From: Bryobacterales bacterium
GTDB lineage: Bacteria; Acidobacteriota; Terriglobia; Bryobacterales; Bryobacteraceae
NCBI GenBank assembly: GCA_003517725.1
Contig: DOZZ01000046.1
Location: forward strand, 7,359 to 18,921
Direction of reading: 5' to 3'
DNA length: 11,563 bases
Under the pieces are notes generated by a model, which ran no database searches, was not told the DNA's origin, and was given only the letters and a program-made list of their open reading frames with translations. Below, in pieces: positions 5,183 to 11,563 of this stretch. Position 1 is the first letter of the stretch; each line of letters starts with the position of its first letter. A program made the translations under genes and the position numbers.

Positions 5183-5533
5183 CTAGGTTTTTTTCTTCTT
5201 GCCTCCGGGCATCACCACGTTCGAGACCTTGATGGTGTCGCCGGTCATCTCGCCCGTCAGTTTCACGGTATGCCCGGCGTGTTCCGCCAGACCCGCGTAG
5301 TCCTGGTTGTCGATGTTATAGACCTTGCCCTTGCTGACGAAAACGTATTTCGCGCCGCCCTTGATACAGCCTTCGGTGCAGTCGCGGGCCGACATCTTGG
5401 CCCCGTGCTCGCCAGCCATGTGCTTGGCGCCGCACTTGCTGTCGCTGATCGAGCCGGTCCAGGTCTTTTCAGCCGCGAAGGCCGAACCGCCCAGCAGTGC
5501 CGCCAGCATCAAAACATTTAATGCAGCTTTCAT
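5183..5533 (-). CDS. Small secreted protein of an acidobacterial family
   Basis: A 116-residue protein with a clear signal peptide (MKAALNVLMLAALLGGSAFA, cleavage after the second Ala of AFA likely). The mature part starts with EKTWTGSISDSKCGAKH. Cys in SKCG, DCTEGC and the motif GGAKYVFVSKGKVYNIDNQ recall a small beta-rich family very common in Acidobacteriota; I believe it is annotated DUF5818, but could not check. The C-terminal half (HTVKLTGEMTGDTIKVSNV) looks like an OB-like or beta-sandwich repeat, and the tail is Lys-rich (GGKKKKT). Function unknown. GGAGG lies before the ATG, only 14 bp after the M20 peptidase stop, so the two are probably co-transcribed and both exported. Confidence 0.8.
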   Translation of the reverse strand: MKAALNVLMLAALLGGSAFAAEKTWTGSISDSKCGAKHMAGEHGAKMSARDCTEGCIKGGAKYVFVSKGKVYNIDNQDYAGLAEHAGHTVKLTGEMTGDTIKVSNVVMPGGKKKKT

Positions 5534-5547
5534 AAATCCCTCCGCTT

Positions 5548-6942
5548 CTAGTGTAGCGCCGCCGGCTGGGAGAGAATTTTGACCAGGTTGTAGAGAAACG
5601 TCTGGCCTTCGAAGAACGCCTGTACGCCCATGCGTTCATCACGCCCGTGGAAGCGTATATCGTCGCGATCCATGAAGAAGCCCTGCACGCCATAGGTTGG
5701 AATGCCCACGGCGCGCAGATAGCGCCCGTCGGTGGCGGCCATCAACATCATCGGTAGCACTGGTACGCCGGGCCACAGGGTGTCGGTCGCCTTGCCTACC
5801 GCTTGCAGCACATCGGGACGCATGGGCGAGGCCGGCCCCTTCGTCATCTCCGCGACCAGGTGCATGCTCACCTGATCGTCGGCCGCTACCTTTTGCAGAG
5901 TGCTCTGCACGTACTCGACGGAATCCTCCGGGAGCACGCGGCAGTTGACCGTGGCCGCCGCCAATTGCGGCAGTGCGTTCACGGCATGGCCGCCTTCAAG
6001 TTGCGTGGCCACGCAAGTGGTGCGCAGCGTGGCGTTCCACGCTGGCGACATCGCCGCTACCCGCTGCATGGCGTCCTGCGAGCCTTGCGCCACAAGCGCC
6101 AGATCGTGCGCCGCGGAGCCGCTGGCAATCTTCGACATGCGCTCAAAGTAGACGCGCGTGACGTCATTGGTCTTCATGGGAAAGCCAAAGCGGCCCAAAC
6201 GGTCGAGTGCGCCCGCCAGATGATAGATGGCGTTGTCCGGCACCGGCATAGAGCTGTGGCCGCCTTTGTTGCGTACTTCGAAGCGAAAGTTGAGCACGTA
6301 CTTCTCGCTCACCTGAATATCGTTCGAAATGCGCTTGCCGCCGGCCATCTCGCCCCAGCCGCCTTCGTTAAGGCAGAACTCGGCATCGAGCAGGGCGCGA
6401 TGGTTTTTGAGCAGCCAGTCAACGCCGTTGTAAGGGCCGCCGCCTTCTTCATCCGCCGTGAGCGCCACGATAATGTCGCGGTCGGGTTTGAAGCCCTCGC
6501 GCTTGTAGCGGATCAGGTTGGCGATCCACACGGCCGCCTGCGCTTTGTCGTCGCCGGTGCCACGGCCATAGAAGTAACCGTCGCGCTCGAGGAACTTAAA
6601 AGGGTCCATGCTCCAGTCTTCGCGCTTGGCTTCGACCACGTCGGTGTGAGCTAGCAGCAGAATGGGCTTGAGTGCCCCGCTCCCGTGATAGCGCACCACC
6701 AGATTGGCCTTCTTGGGGATGCCCCCGCCGACGAAGATATCGGACTCCGGGAAGCCAGCCGCGCGCAGGCGCGCCGCCACGGCTTCAGCCACTGGCGTAG
6801 TGGCGCCGGTCGTGAACCCGGATTGTATCTCCACCATCTCTTTGTAGATATCGCGCGCCAGTTGCCGCTCCGCTTCGGGCGGCAAAGTCTGAGCACTCAG
6901 CGCGAAAGTCAACAGCAGCGGCGCGAAAGCATGTCGGAGCAT
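5548..6942 (-). CDS. Secreted M20-family metallopeptidase
   Basis: A 464-residue dizinc peptidase/deacylase of the M20 (ArgE/DapE/carboxypeptidase) family with a signal peptide (about residues 1-18, ending SAQT). Metal and catalytic residues are visible in order: LLLAHTDVV (His99, catalytic Asp101), GRGTGDDKA (bridging Asp near 131), TADEEGGG (general base and metal Glu165/166), NEGG (Glu193 region) and a C-terminal FHGRDER (His432). The lid or dimerisation domain follows about residue 205 with RNKGGHSSMP. The likely role is hydrolysis of peptides or acylated amino acids outside the cytoplasmic membrane. The substrate cannot be told. It is the first gene of a two-gene leftward unit with the small secreted protein and diverges from the KaiC-like gene. 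Confidence 0.9.
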   Translation of the reverse strand: MLRHAFAPLLLTFALSAQTLPPEAERQLARDIYKEMVEIQSGFTTGATTPVAEAVAARLRAAGFPESDIFVGGGIPKKANLVVRYHGSGALKPILLLAHTDVVEAKREDWSMDPFKFLERDGYFYGRGTGDDKAQAAVWIANLIRYKREGFKPDRDIIVALTADEEGGGPYNGVDWLLKNHRALLDAEFCLNEGGWGEMAGGKRISNDIQVSEKYVLNFRFEVRNKGGHSSMPVPDNAIYHLAGALDRLGRFGFPMKTNDVTRVYFERMSKIASGSAAHDLALVAQGSQDAMQRVAAMSPAWNATLRTTCVATQLEGGHAVNALPQLAAATVNCRVLPEDSVEYVQSTLQKVAADDQVSMHLVAEMTKGPASPMRPDVLQAVGKATDTLWPGVPVLPMMLMAATDGRYLRAVGIPTYGVQGFFMDRDDIRFHGRDERMGVQAFFEGQTFLYNLVKILSQPAALH

Positions 6943-7016
6943 GCCGTATTATTCCATGGGATTAATTCCAGGGGTCGAGGCGTTCAGCACCACCGCTGTT
7001 ACGCCCTGGGCCGTGT

Positions 7017-7061
7017 CGGACAGGAACTTACGCAGTTCGCTACAGTAGAGTCGAACTGCGT
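7017..7061 (+). promoter_or_regulatory. Perfect 10-bp inverted repeat upstream of the KaiC-like gene
   Basis: ACGCAGTTCG (7030-7039) and CGAACTGCGT (7052-7061) are perfect inverted copies separated by 12 bases and end 31 bp before the kaiC-like ATG. A weak promoter CGGACA (7017-7022) - 18 bases - TACAGT (7041-7046) would place its -10 inside the spacer, so a dimeric repressor or activator bound here would control the gene. A plain RNA hairpin in the leader is the alternative. Confidence 0.45.
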
Positions 7062-7092
7062 TCCAGTTCCGGCAGATATTCCCAGGAGACTT

Positions 7093-8607
7093 ATGCTTCC
7101 CAGCGAAACGACACAGCAGCAGCGGTCCACCGCGAAAACCGGTATTCCGGGGCTGGATGAAGTCTTGTGCGGCGGATTTCCGGCCGATCGCCTGTACCTG
7201 CTGGAGGGCGATCCGGGCACTGGAAAAACCACCATCGCGCTGCAGTTTCTGCTTGAAGGCGTGCGGCTGGGCGAGGCTTGTCTCTACATCACGCTGTCGG
7301 AAACTGAAGACGAACTGCAGAGCGTGGCCCAGTCGCATGGCTGGTCCTTGCACGGGGTTTCGCTTTATGAGCTGCAAGCGCAGGAAAACAAGCTCAACCC
7401 GGAGCAGCGATATACCATTTTTCATCCCGTCGAAGTGGAACTGGATAAGACCATGAATCTGATCTTCGAGGAGGTCAAACGGGTTAACCCGAAGCGCGTC
7501 GTTTTCGATTCGCTTTCTGAAATGCGCCTGCTGGCCCATGACTCGTTGCGATTCCGGCGGCAGATTTTGGCGCTCAAGCAGTTTTTCGCAAAACGGGAAA
7601 CTACCGTGTTGCTGCTCGACGACAACACCATCGAGGGTCATGACCTGCAGCTCCAAAGTATCTGCCATGGCGTGTTGGCTCTCGAGAGCCGCTGGGCTGA
7701 GTTCGGCCCGCCCCGCCGCAAGTTGCGCGTGGTCAAAGTGCGCGGGCTCGCGTTCCGCGAGGGAGATCATGATTTCGCCATCCGCCGCGGTGGCGTGTAC
7801 CTGTATCCGCAGCTTCCCGAAGCCGGCAAAGACTCGCCCCAGAACTGGGAACTGGTCAGCAGCGGCATGGCCCAGCTGGATTCGCTGTTGGGAGGCGGCC
7901 TCAATCGCGGCAGCAGCGCACTGCTGTTGGGCCCCTCCGGCTGCGGCAAATCCACCTTGGCTACGCTGTATGCCTGCGCCGCCGCGGAGCGCGGGGAGAA
8001 GGTCGCGGTCTACATCTTCGAGGAGAATCGGAACATTTTCCTGCGCCGCGCGCAACGCACGGGCCTGCCGGTTGAGAAGCACGTGGCCGCCGGACGCATC
8101 ACGCTGAACCAGGTTGATCCCGCCGAATTGTCGCCGGGCGAATTTGCCCATTTGGTGCGCCAAGCTGTCACCCAGGACAAGGCTCGGATGGTAATTATCG
8201 ACAGCGTCAACGGCTACCTGAACGCCATGCCCAGCCAGCAGGCTCTGCTGCTGCACATCCACGAGTTGCTGACGTACCTGGGACAGCAACAGGTGCTCAC
8301 CTTCCTGGTGGTGGCCCAACACGGCCTGGTCGGTTCGGCCATGGCTTCGCCGGTCGATGTGAGCTATCTGGCGGACTCCGTGGTGTTGCTCCGCTACTTC
8401 GAAACGGGGGGAGCCATACGCCAGGCTCTCTCGGTGGTCAAAAAGCGTGACGGCGGCCATGAGCGCACCGTGCGAGAGCTGCAACTGACCGCCGAAGGGC
8501 CCACGGTGGGCGCGCCGCTGAAGGACTTCGAAGGCGTGTTGAGCGGCACTCCAGTGTATCGGGGTCCGGACCCGCTGCTCGCGAAGCGCGGAGATCCGCT
8601 TTCGTGA
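7093..8607 (+). CDS. Tandem-domain KaiC-like ATPase
   Basis: A 504-residue protein with two RecA/KaiC domains. Domain 1 (about 15-245) has Walker A GDPGTGKT (39-46), a Glu pair region SETEDE (69-74) and Walker B RVVFDS (135-140). Domain 2 (about 253-480) has Walker A GPSGCGKST (280-288), the Glu pair FEEN (309-312) and Walker B MVIIDS (366-371). KKRDGGHERTVREL (450-463) corresponds to the conserved KxRxSxHE-type region near the end of KaiC-family domains. No kaiA or kaiB is nearby, so this is a signalling KaiC homologue and not evidence for a clock. AGGAG lies four bases before the chosen ATG; the open frame upstream overlaps the M20 promoter and gene and is rejected. Its TGA overlaps the GTG of the kinase gene (GTGA), implying coupled translation and a shared pathway. 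Confidence 0.88.
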   Translation: MLPSETTQQQRSTAKTGIPGLDEVLCGGFPADRLYLLEGDPGTGKTTIALQFLLEGVRLGEACLYITLSETEDELQSVAQSHGWSLHGVSLYELQAQENKLNPEQRYTIFHPVEVELDKTMNLIFEEVKRVNPKRVVFDSLSEMRLLAHDSLRFRRQILALKQFFAKRETTVLLLDDNTIEGHDLQLQSICHGVLALESRWAEFGPPRRKLRVVKVRGLAFREGDHDFAIRRGGVYLYPQLPEAGKDSPQNWELVSSGMAQLDSLLGGGLNRGSSALLLGPSGCGKSTLATLYACAAAERGEKVAVYIFEENRNIFLRRAQRTGLPVEKHVAAGRITLNQVDPAELSPGEFAHLVRQAVTQDKARMVIIDSVNGYLNAMPSQQALLLHIHELLTYLGQQQVLTFLVVAQHGLVGSAMASPVDVSYLADSVVLLRYFETGGAIRQALSVVKKRDGGHERTVRELQLTAEGPTVGAPLKDFEGVLSGTPVYRGPDPLLAKRGDPLS

Positions 8608-10202
8608 AAACGCTGGAGCAGTGCGTCGTGGTGGTGGCCCCGGTCGGCCGCGACGCAGCGCTCACCAGCGAGATTCTGGCTCAGTCCGGGATCCGGGCAA
8701 GAATCGCGCCGGATCTGATCGACGTGGCGCGCCGGCTGGGGGACGGAACCGGCGCCCTGCTGTTCACCGAAGAGGCGTTATTGCCCGCGCATACGCCGGT
8801 GCTGCTGGCATCCATTCGCGCACAGCCGGCGTGGTCCGATATTCCGATTATCGTGATGATCGGCAACGGGAAAGCGGATCGCGCGCCGGGCCAGTCCATG
8901 CGGCAACTATTCGGTCCGCATGGCAACATCACGCTGCTCGAGCGGCCGGTGCAATTTGAAACGCTGCTGGCCGCGCTGCACTCGGCCTTGCGCGCGCGCC
9001 GCCGCCAGTACGACATGCGCGATTACCTCGCGGAGCGCCAGCAACAGGAAGAGCAACTGCGGGAAACCCAAAAGCTCGAGAGCATCGGCGTGCTGGCGGG
9101 CGGTGTCGCGCACGACTTCAATAACCTGCTGACCGGGATTCTGGGCAACGCCAGTCTGCTGCTGGAGAACGCGCTCCCCGGCTCCTTCGAATACCAGGCG
9201 TTGAGCGAAGTGGTCAAAGGGTCGGAGCGCGCCGCCGAGCTGACCCAGAACCTGCTGGCCTACGCCGGCAAGGGCCGCTTCATAATTCGGCCTCTGGACT
9301 TGTCGCAAATGGTTCAGGAGATCGCCAGGCTGGTTCAGAATCTGATCCCCAAAACGGCCGAACTGCGCATCGAGGCGGCCGCGGGGCTGCCCCCGGTTGA
9401 GGGCGACAGCGGTCAGTTGCAACAGATTGTTATGAACCTGATCATCAACGCAGCCGAGGCACTGGAAGAGCGCCGAGGTGGTTGGGTGCATGTCTCGACC
9501 GGCTTGTTCGAGAGCAAGGCCGGCAATGAAGATTACCTTGGCAAGCCCGTGCCGCCGGAGCCGTATATCTGCCTGACGGTACGTGACAACGGGACCGGCA
9601 TGGACGCGGCTACGCGCAAGCGCGTCTTCGATCCGTTCTTTACGACTAAGTTCCAGGGCCGCGGGCTGGGCCTGGCGGCGGTGCTCGGAATCGTGCGCGG
9701 CCATCGCGGCTATCTGCAAGTGGAGAGTCAGCCCGGCGCCGGCACTACTTTCCGCGTGCTGCTGCCCCCCGGCCGGCCGCCCGCGCGGGAAGCGCCCGTT
9801 AGCGCCGCGGCCACTCCGGAGGCCGGCGGGAAGGCCATTCTGGTAGTGGATGACGAGCCGTCGGTGCGGTCCGTGGTGCAGCGTGCCCTGAGCGCCAAAG
9901 GCTACCGCGTGGTGCTCGCGGAAAATGGCCAGATGGCGCTGGACCTGTTTAATACGGCGCCCGCCGACATCGGCCTGGTGCTGCTCGACCTGACCATGCC
10001 GGTGATGGGCGGCGAGGAAACTTATGCCCACATCAAGCGTGCCAGCCCCGAACTGCCCGTGATTCTGTCGAGCGGCTTTTCCGGCGCGAGCCTGGCCGAA
10101 CGATTCGCGGGAAAAGGCTTCAGCGGCTTTCTGCAAAAGCCCTTTTCGGCCGCGCAACTGGTCGACAAAATAGCGCAGTGTCTGGCGCCGCTGGTCCGCT
10201 GA
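8604..10202 (+). CDS. Hybrid histidine kinase with C-terminal receiver
   Basis: A 532-residue soluble kinase with no membrane segment. Residues 1-130 look like a degenerate receiver: the fold pattern is present but the phospho-Asp is missing (GALLFTEEAL). A coiled linker (about 138-158) leads to HisKA with GGVAHDFNNLL (His170). The ATPase has NLIINAAEAL (N-box Asn278/282), DNGTG (329-332 region) and the glycine-rich GRGLGLAAV. A true receiver follows at 409-528 with VVDDEPS (Asp416/417), the phosphoacceptor Asp462 in LLDLTMP and Lys512 in QKPF. Start is GTG at 8604, sharing bases with the KaiC-like stop. Signal likely passes from the KaiC-like partner or the pseudo-receiver to His170, then Asp462. 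There is no output domain, so a further response regulator or phosphotransfer protein must lie elsewhere. Confidence 0.9.
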   Translation: MKTLEQCVVVVAPVGRDAALTSEILAQSGIRARIAPDLIDVARRLGDGTGALLFTEEALLPAHTPVLLASIRAQPAWSDIPIIVMIGNGKADRAPGQSMRQLFGPHGNITLLERPVQFETLLAALHSALRARRRQYDMRDYLAERQQQEEQLRETQKLESIGVLAGGVAHDFNNLLTGILGNASLLLENALPGSFEYQALSEVVKGSERAAELTQNLLAYAGKGRFIIRPLDLSQMVQEIARLVQNLIPKTAELRIEAAAGLPPVEGDSGQLQQIVMNLIINAAEALEERRGGWVHVSTGLFESKAGNEDYLGKPVPPEPYICLTVRDNGTGMDAATRKRVFDPFFTTKFQGRGLGLAAVLGIVRGHRGYLQVESQPGAGTTFRVLLPPGRPPAREAPVSAAATPEAGGKAILVVDDEPSVRSVVQRALSAKGYRVVLAENGQMALDLFNTAPADIGLVLLDLTMPVMGGEETYAHIKRASPELPVILSSGFSGASLAERFAGKGFSGFLQKPFSAAQLVDKIAQCLAPLVR

Positions 10203-10263
10203 CCGCGGTCGCGGGATCTCCGCGCCGGACTGTATGACTCGCGTAGTTAGAAGCTACAATCTG

Positions 10264-10291
10264 TTGCGTAAGCATGAATAGCTCTTATGTT
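10264..10291 (+). promoter_or_regulatory. Candidate promoter for the small basic protein and acpS
   Basis: TTGCGT (10264-10269) and TATGTT (10286-10291), separated by 16 bases, lie 20 bp before the ATG at 10312. Each hexamer matches the sigma-70 consensus at four positions. A small hairpin CGCGG-GATCT-CCGCG (10210-10224) sits just after the kinase stop but has no U-tract, so termination between the two units is uncertain. Confidence 0.35.
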
Positions 10292-10311
10292 ATGGTTGTT
10301 CAGGAGAGCTA

Positions 10312-10602
10312 ATGGCACGATCAAAAAGCAACCAAGACACCACCATGTTAGAAATGGCATTGGTTGGCTACGAGTTTCAAAAATTGAAGATAGACGAGAA
10401 GATTCGCGAAATACGCGAGACGCTGGCGGGCGCAAGCAGCTCCAGCGCTGCTCCGGTCACCGATCACGTGCGCCGCGCGAAAACGGCGGTGCCGAAGAAA
10501 CGCCGCACTCTGAGCGCCGAGGCGCGCAAGCGAATCGCCGCCGCCCAAAAGCGCCGGTGGGCCGAACACCGCAAGAATCAGGCTGCCCAGGAAAAATCGT
10601 AG
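10312..10602 (+). CDS. Small basic protein with a Lys/Arg-rich C-terminus
   Basis: A 96-residue protein with no family I can name securely. Residues about 12-40 (MLEMALVGYEFQKLKIDEK onward) look helical and amphipathic. A Ser/Ala linker follows, then RRTLSAEARKRIAAAQKRRWAEHRK (about 65-89), strongly basic. I recall similar LSxEARxRIAAAQKxRWA tails in short acidobacterial and planctomycete proteins, where a nucleic-acid-binding role is often guessed. CAGGAG seven bases upstream supports the start. It ends 17 bp before acpS, which probably belongs to the same transcript. A role in DNA or RNA binding is inference from charge only. Confidence 0.7.
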   Translation: MARSKSNQDTTMLEMALVGYEFQKLKIDEKIREIRETLAGASSSSAAPVTDHVRRAKTAVPKKRRTLSAEARKRIAAAQKRRWAEHRKNQAAQEKS

Positions 10603-10619
10603 GAGCTTGGGTTTGGGCC

Positions 10620-10997
10620 ATGATAGTCGGCACGGGTCTGGACGTGGCGCGTGTAGATAGGATTCAGGCCGCCGCGACACGCTTCGGAAAGCGTTTTCTG
10701 GAGCGTGTCTTCACGCCGCGCGAGATGGCTTACGCGGACTCGAAGGCAAACCGCTTTGAGCGTTATGCCGCGCGCTTCGCCGCAAAGGAAGCCGGGATGA
10801 AAGCCATCGGCACAGGCTGGCGGCGCGGCGTGAGGTGGCACGATTTCGAAGTGGTTAACCTGAAGACAGGACGCCCCACGCTACAGCTGCACGGGCGCGC
10901 CAGGGCAGTGGCGGATGAGTTGGGCGTTGCCAATATCTGGCTATCGCTAACTCATACGGAGGAGTTCGCCATGGCTCAGGTTATTTTGGAGACTTAG
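10620..10997 (+). CDS. acpS: Holo-acyl-carrier-protein synthase
   Basis: A 125-residue phosphopantetheinyl transferase of the AcpS type, the usual length. It attaches 4'-phosphopantetheine from CoA to the serine of acyl carrier protein, an essential step in fatty-acid synthesis in the cytoplasm. Motifs: GTGLDVARVDRI with Mg-binding Asp8, VFTPRE (30-35), RYAARFAAKEAGMKAIG with Glu57, and LSLTHTEEFAMAQV (108-121), matching the SxSH-like end of the family. The Shine-Dalgarno AGGAG (10602-10606 region) is rather far (about 14 bases) from the ATG, but there is no better start in frame. Its TAG overlaps the TAA of the converging cinA gene by sharing TTAG. Confidence 0.93.
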   Translation: MIVGTGLDVARVDRIQAAATRFGKRFLERVFTPREMAYADSKANRFERYAARFAAKEAGMKAIGTGWRRGVRWHDFEVVNLKTGRPTLQLHGRARAVADELGVANIWLSLTHTEEFAMAQVILET

Positions 10998-11563
10998 GCC
11001 GTTCGCTGCAGGCGGCGGCGCAGCATGTCGAGCGCCATCTGCCCGGCAAACTGTTTGACGCGCGCGCGATCGCCGAAAAACTGGCGGTGTATTACACTCG
11101 CTCCGGCGGCATCGGCGAGCGCCACAAAGATAGTCCCGGCGGGCGCCCGCGGACCGTCCGTGCCGGGGCCCGCGTTTCCCGTAATGGCCAGCGCGTAAGT
11201 GGCGCCGCTTCGCAAACGGGCGGCATTGGCCATCAGTTCCGCCACCTCTTTACTAACCGGCCCATACTGCTCGATCAGGGCTTCATCAATGCCCAGCACA
11301 GTAACTTTCATGCGCCGGTTATAGACGACGAAGCCGCCCAGAAAATAATCCGAGCTGCCGGGCACCTGCGTCACGCGTTCGGCCAAACCACCGCCGGTAG
11401 CGCTCTCGGCGACTACCAGCGTGGCGTGCTGGCGCCGCAGCAAGTCGCCAATCACGGCTTCCAGAGTTTCACCGCCCCGCGAGTAAATGCGATCCGCCAG
11501 CTTCAGTTCAATCTGCGCGCCCACTTCGGCCAGCAGCGCGCCGGCCTCCGCCTCGCTGCCGCA
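10994..11563 (-). CDS. cinA: CinA C-terminal (nicotinamide mononucleotide amidohydrolase) domain, partial
   Basis: At least 190 residues open to the right edge of the window. The C-terminal CinA domain is complete: TLVVAESATGGGLAERVTQ with the catalytic Ser region, VPGSSDYFLGGFVVYNRRMK, GPVSKEVAELMA, AITGNAGPGTDGP and FFGDRARVKQ. This domain deamidates nicotinamide mononucleotide to nicotinic acid mononucleotide in the pyridine nucleotide cycle. A GTG at 11522-11524 could be read as a start, but the frame stays open upstream with 13 more codons (ending at the edge), and the sequence preceding the domain looks like the linker after a MoaB-like domain. I therefore favour the long CinA form with its N-terminus outside the window. 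Confidence 0.85.
   Translation of the reverse strand, partial: CGSEAEAGALLAEVGAQIELKLADRIYSRGGETLEAVIGDLLRRQHATLVVAESATGGGLAERVTQVPGSSDYFLGGFVVYNRRMKVTVLGIDEALIEQYGPVSKEVAELMANAARLRSGATYALAITGNAGPGTDGPRAPAGTIFVALADAAGASVIHRQFFGDRARVKQFAGQMALDMLRRRLQRTA

Noticed and set aside
6685..7092. N-terminal extension of the KaiC-like protein
   Set aside because: It overlaps the M20 peptidase gene in antisense, has no KaiC homology, and a good ribosome-binding site precedes the ATG at 7093.
6949..8484. Long minus-strand ORF opposite the KaiC-like gene
   Set aside because: Shadow of a high-GC gene; its translation is rich in Gln and His with no domain, while the plus strand has full KaiC motifs.
8907..10157. 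Long minus-strand ORF opposite the kinase gene
   Set aside because: Shadow frame without recognisable domains; the kinase motifs on the plus strand are complete.
10210..10224. Hairpin after the kinase gene as an intrinsic terminator
   Set aside because: Short 5-bp stem and no U-run after it.

Overview
The window looks like chromosome from a high-GC member of the Acidobacteriota, probably Solibacter/Bryobacter-like. This is inferred from a PEP-CTERM secreted protein, a small secreted protein of a type I associate with that phylum, a malectin-like remnant and tandem-domain KaiC with a hybrid kinase. No taxonomic marker such as rRNA is present.

The centrepiece is a tRNA-Leu(UAA) gene cut in two in its anticodon loop. 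The 5' half (987-1025) and the 3' half (5050-5114) share an exact 15-bp repeat, GCAACGGACTTAAAA. Joined across one copy they give a perfect 89-nt tRNA-Leu(UAA): 7/7 acceptor pairs, a 5-bp anticodon stem, a 5-bp variable-arm stem and encoded CCA. Between the halves lies an insert of 4039 bp. Only 44 bp inside its left end it carries a complete but clearly different tRNA-Leu(UAA) (1070-1398), interrupted after U34 by a 240-nt group I intron. So the insertion destroys the resident gene and brings a replacement whose own anticodon loop is broken up by a self-splicing intron. The intron, plus one base change, means the element's copy no longer contains the element's integration core. No integrase gene is visible, but three CACAGTT repeats and one inverted copy beside the right junction look like recombinase arm sites.

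The rest of the element is a leftward sulfur cassette: promoter with an embedded inverted repeat (4841-4870), a decayed rhodanese/MFS remnant, an ArsR-rhodanese regulator, a sulfide:quinone reductase-like flavoprotein, a DsrE-family protein and a SAM methyltransferase. It looks like a system for sensing and handling sulfide or persulfide.

Left of the element are a malectin-like remnant at the window edge and the PEP-CTERM protein. To the right are a bidirectional terminator, an M20 peptidase with the small secreted protein (leftward pair), then a tandem-domain KaiC-like ATPase whose stop overlaps the start of a hybrid histidine kinase. A small basic protein, acpS and the 3' part of cinA close the window.
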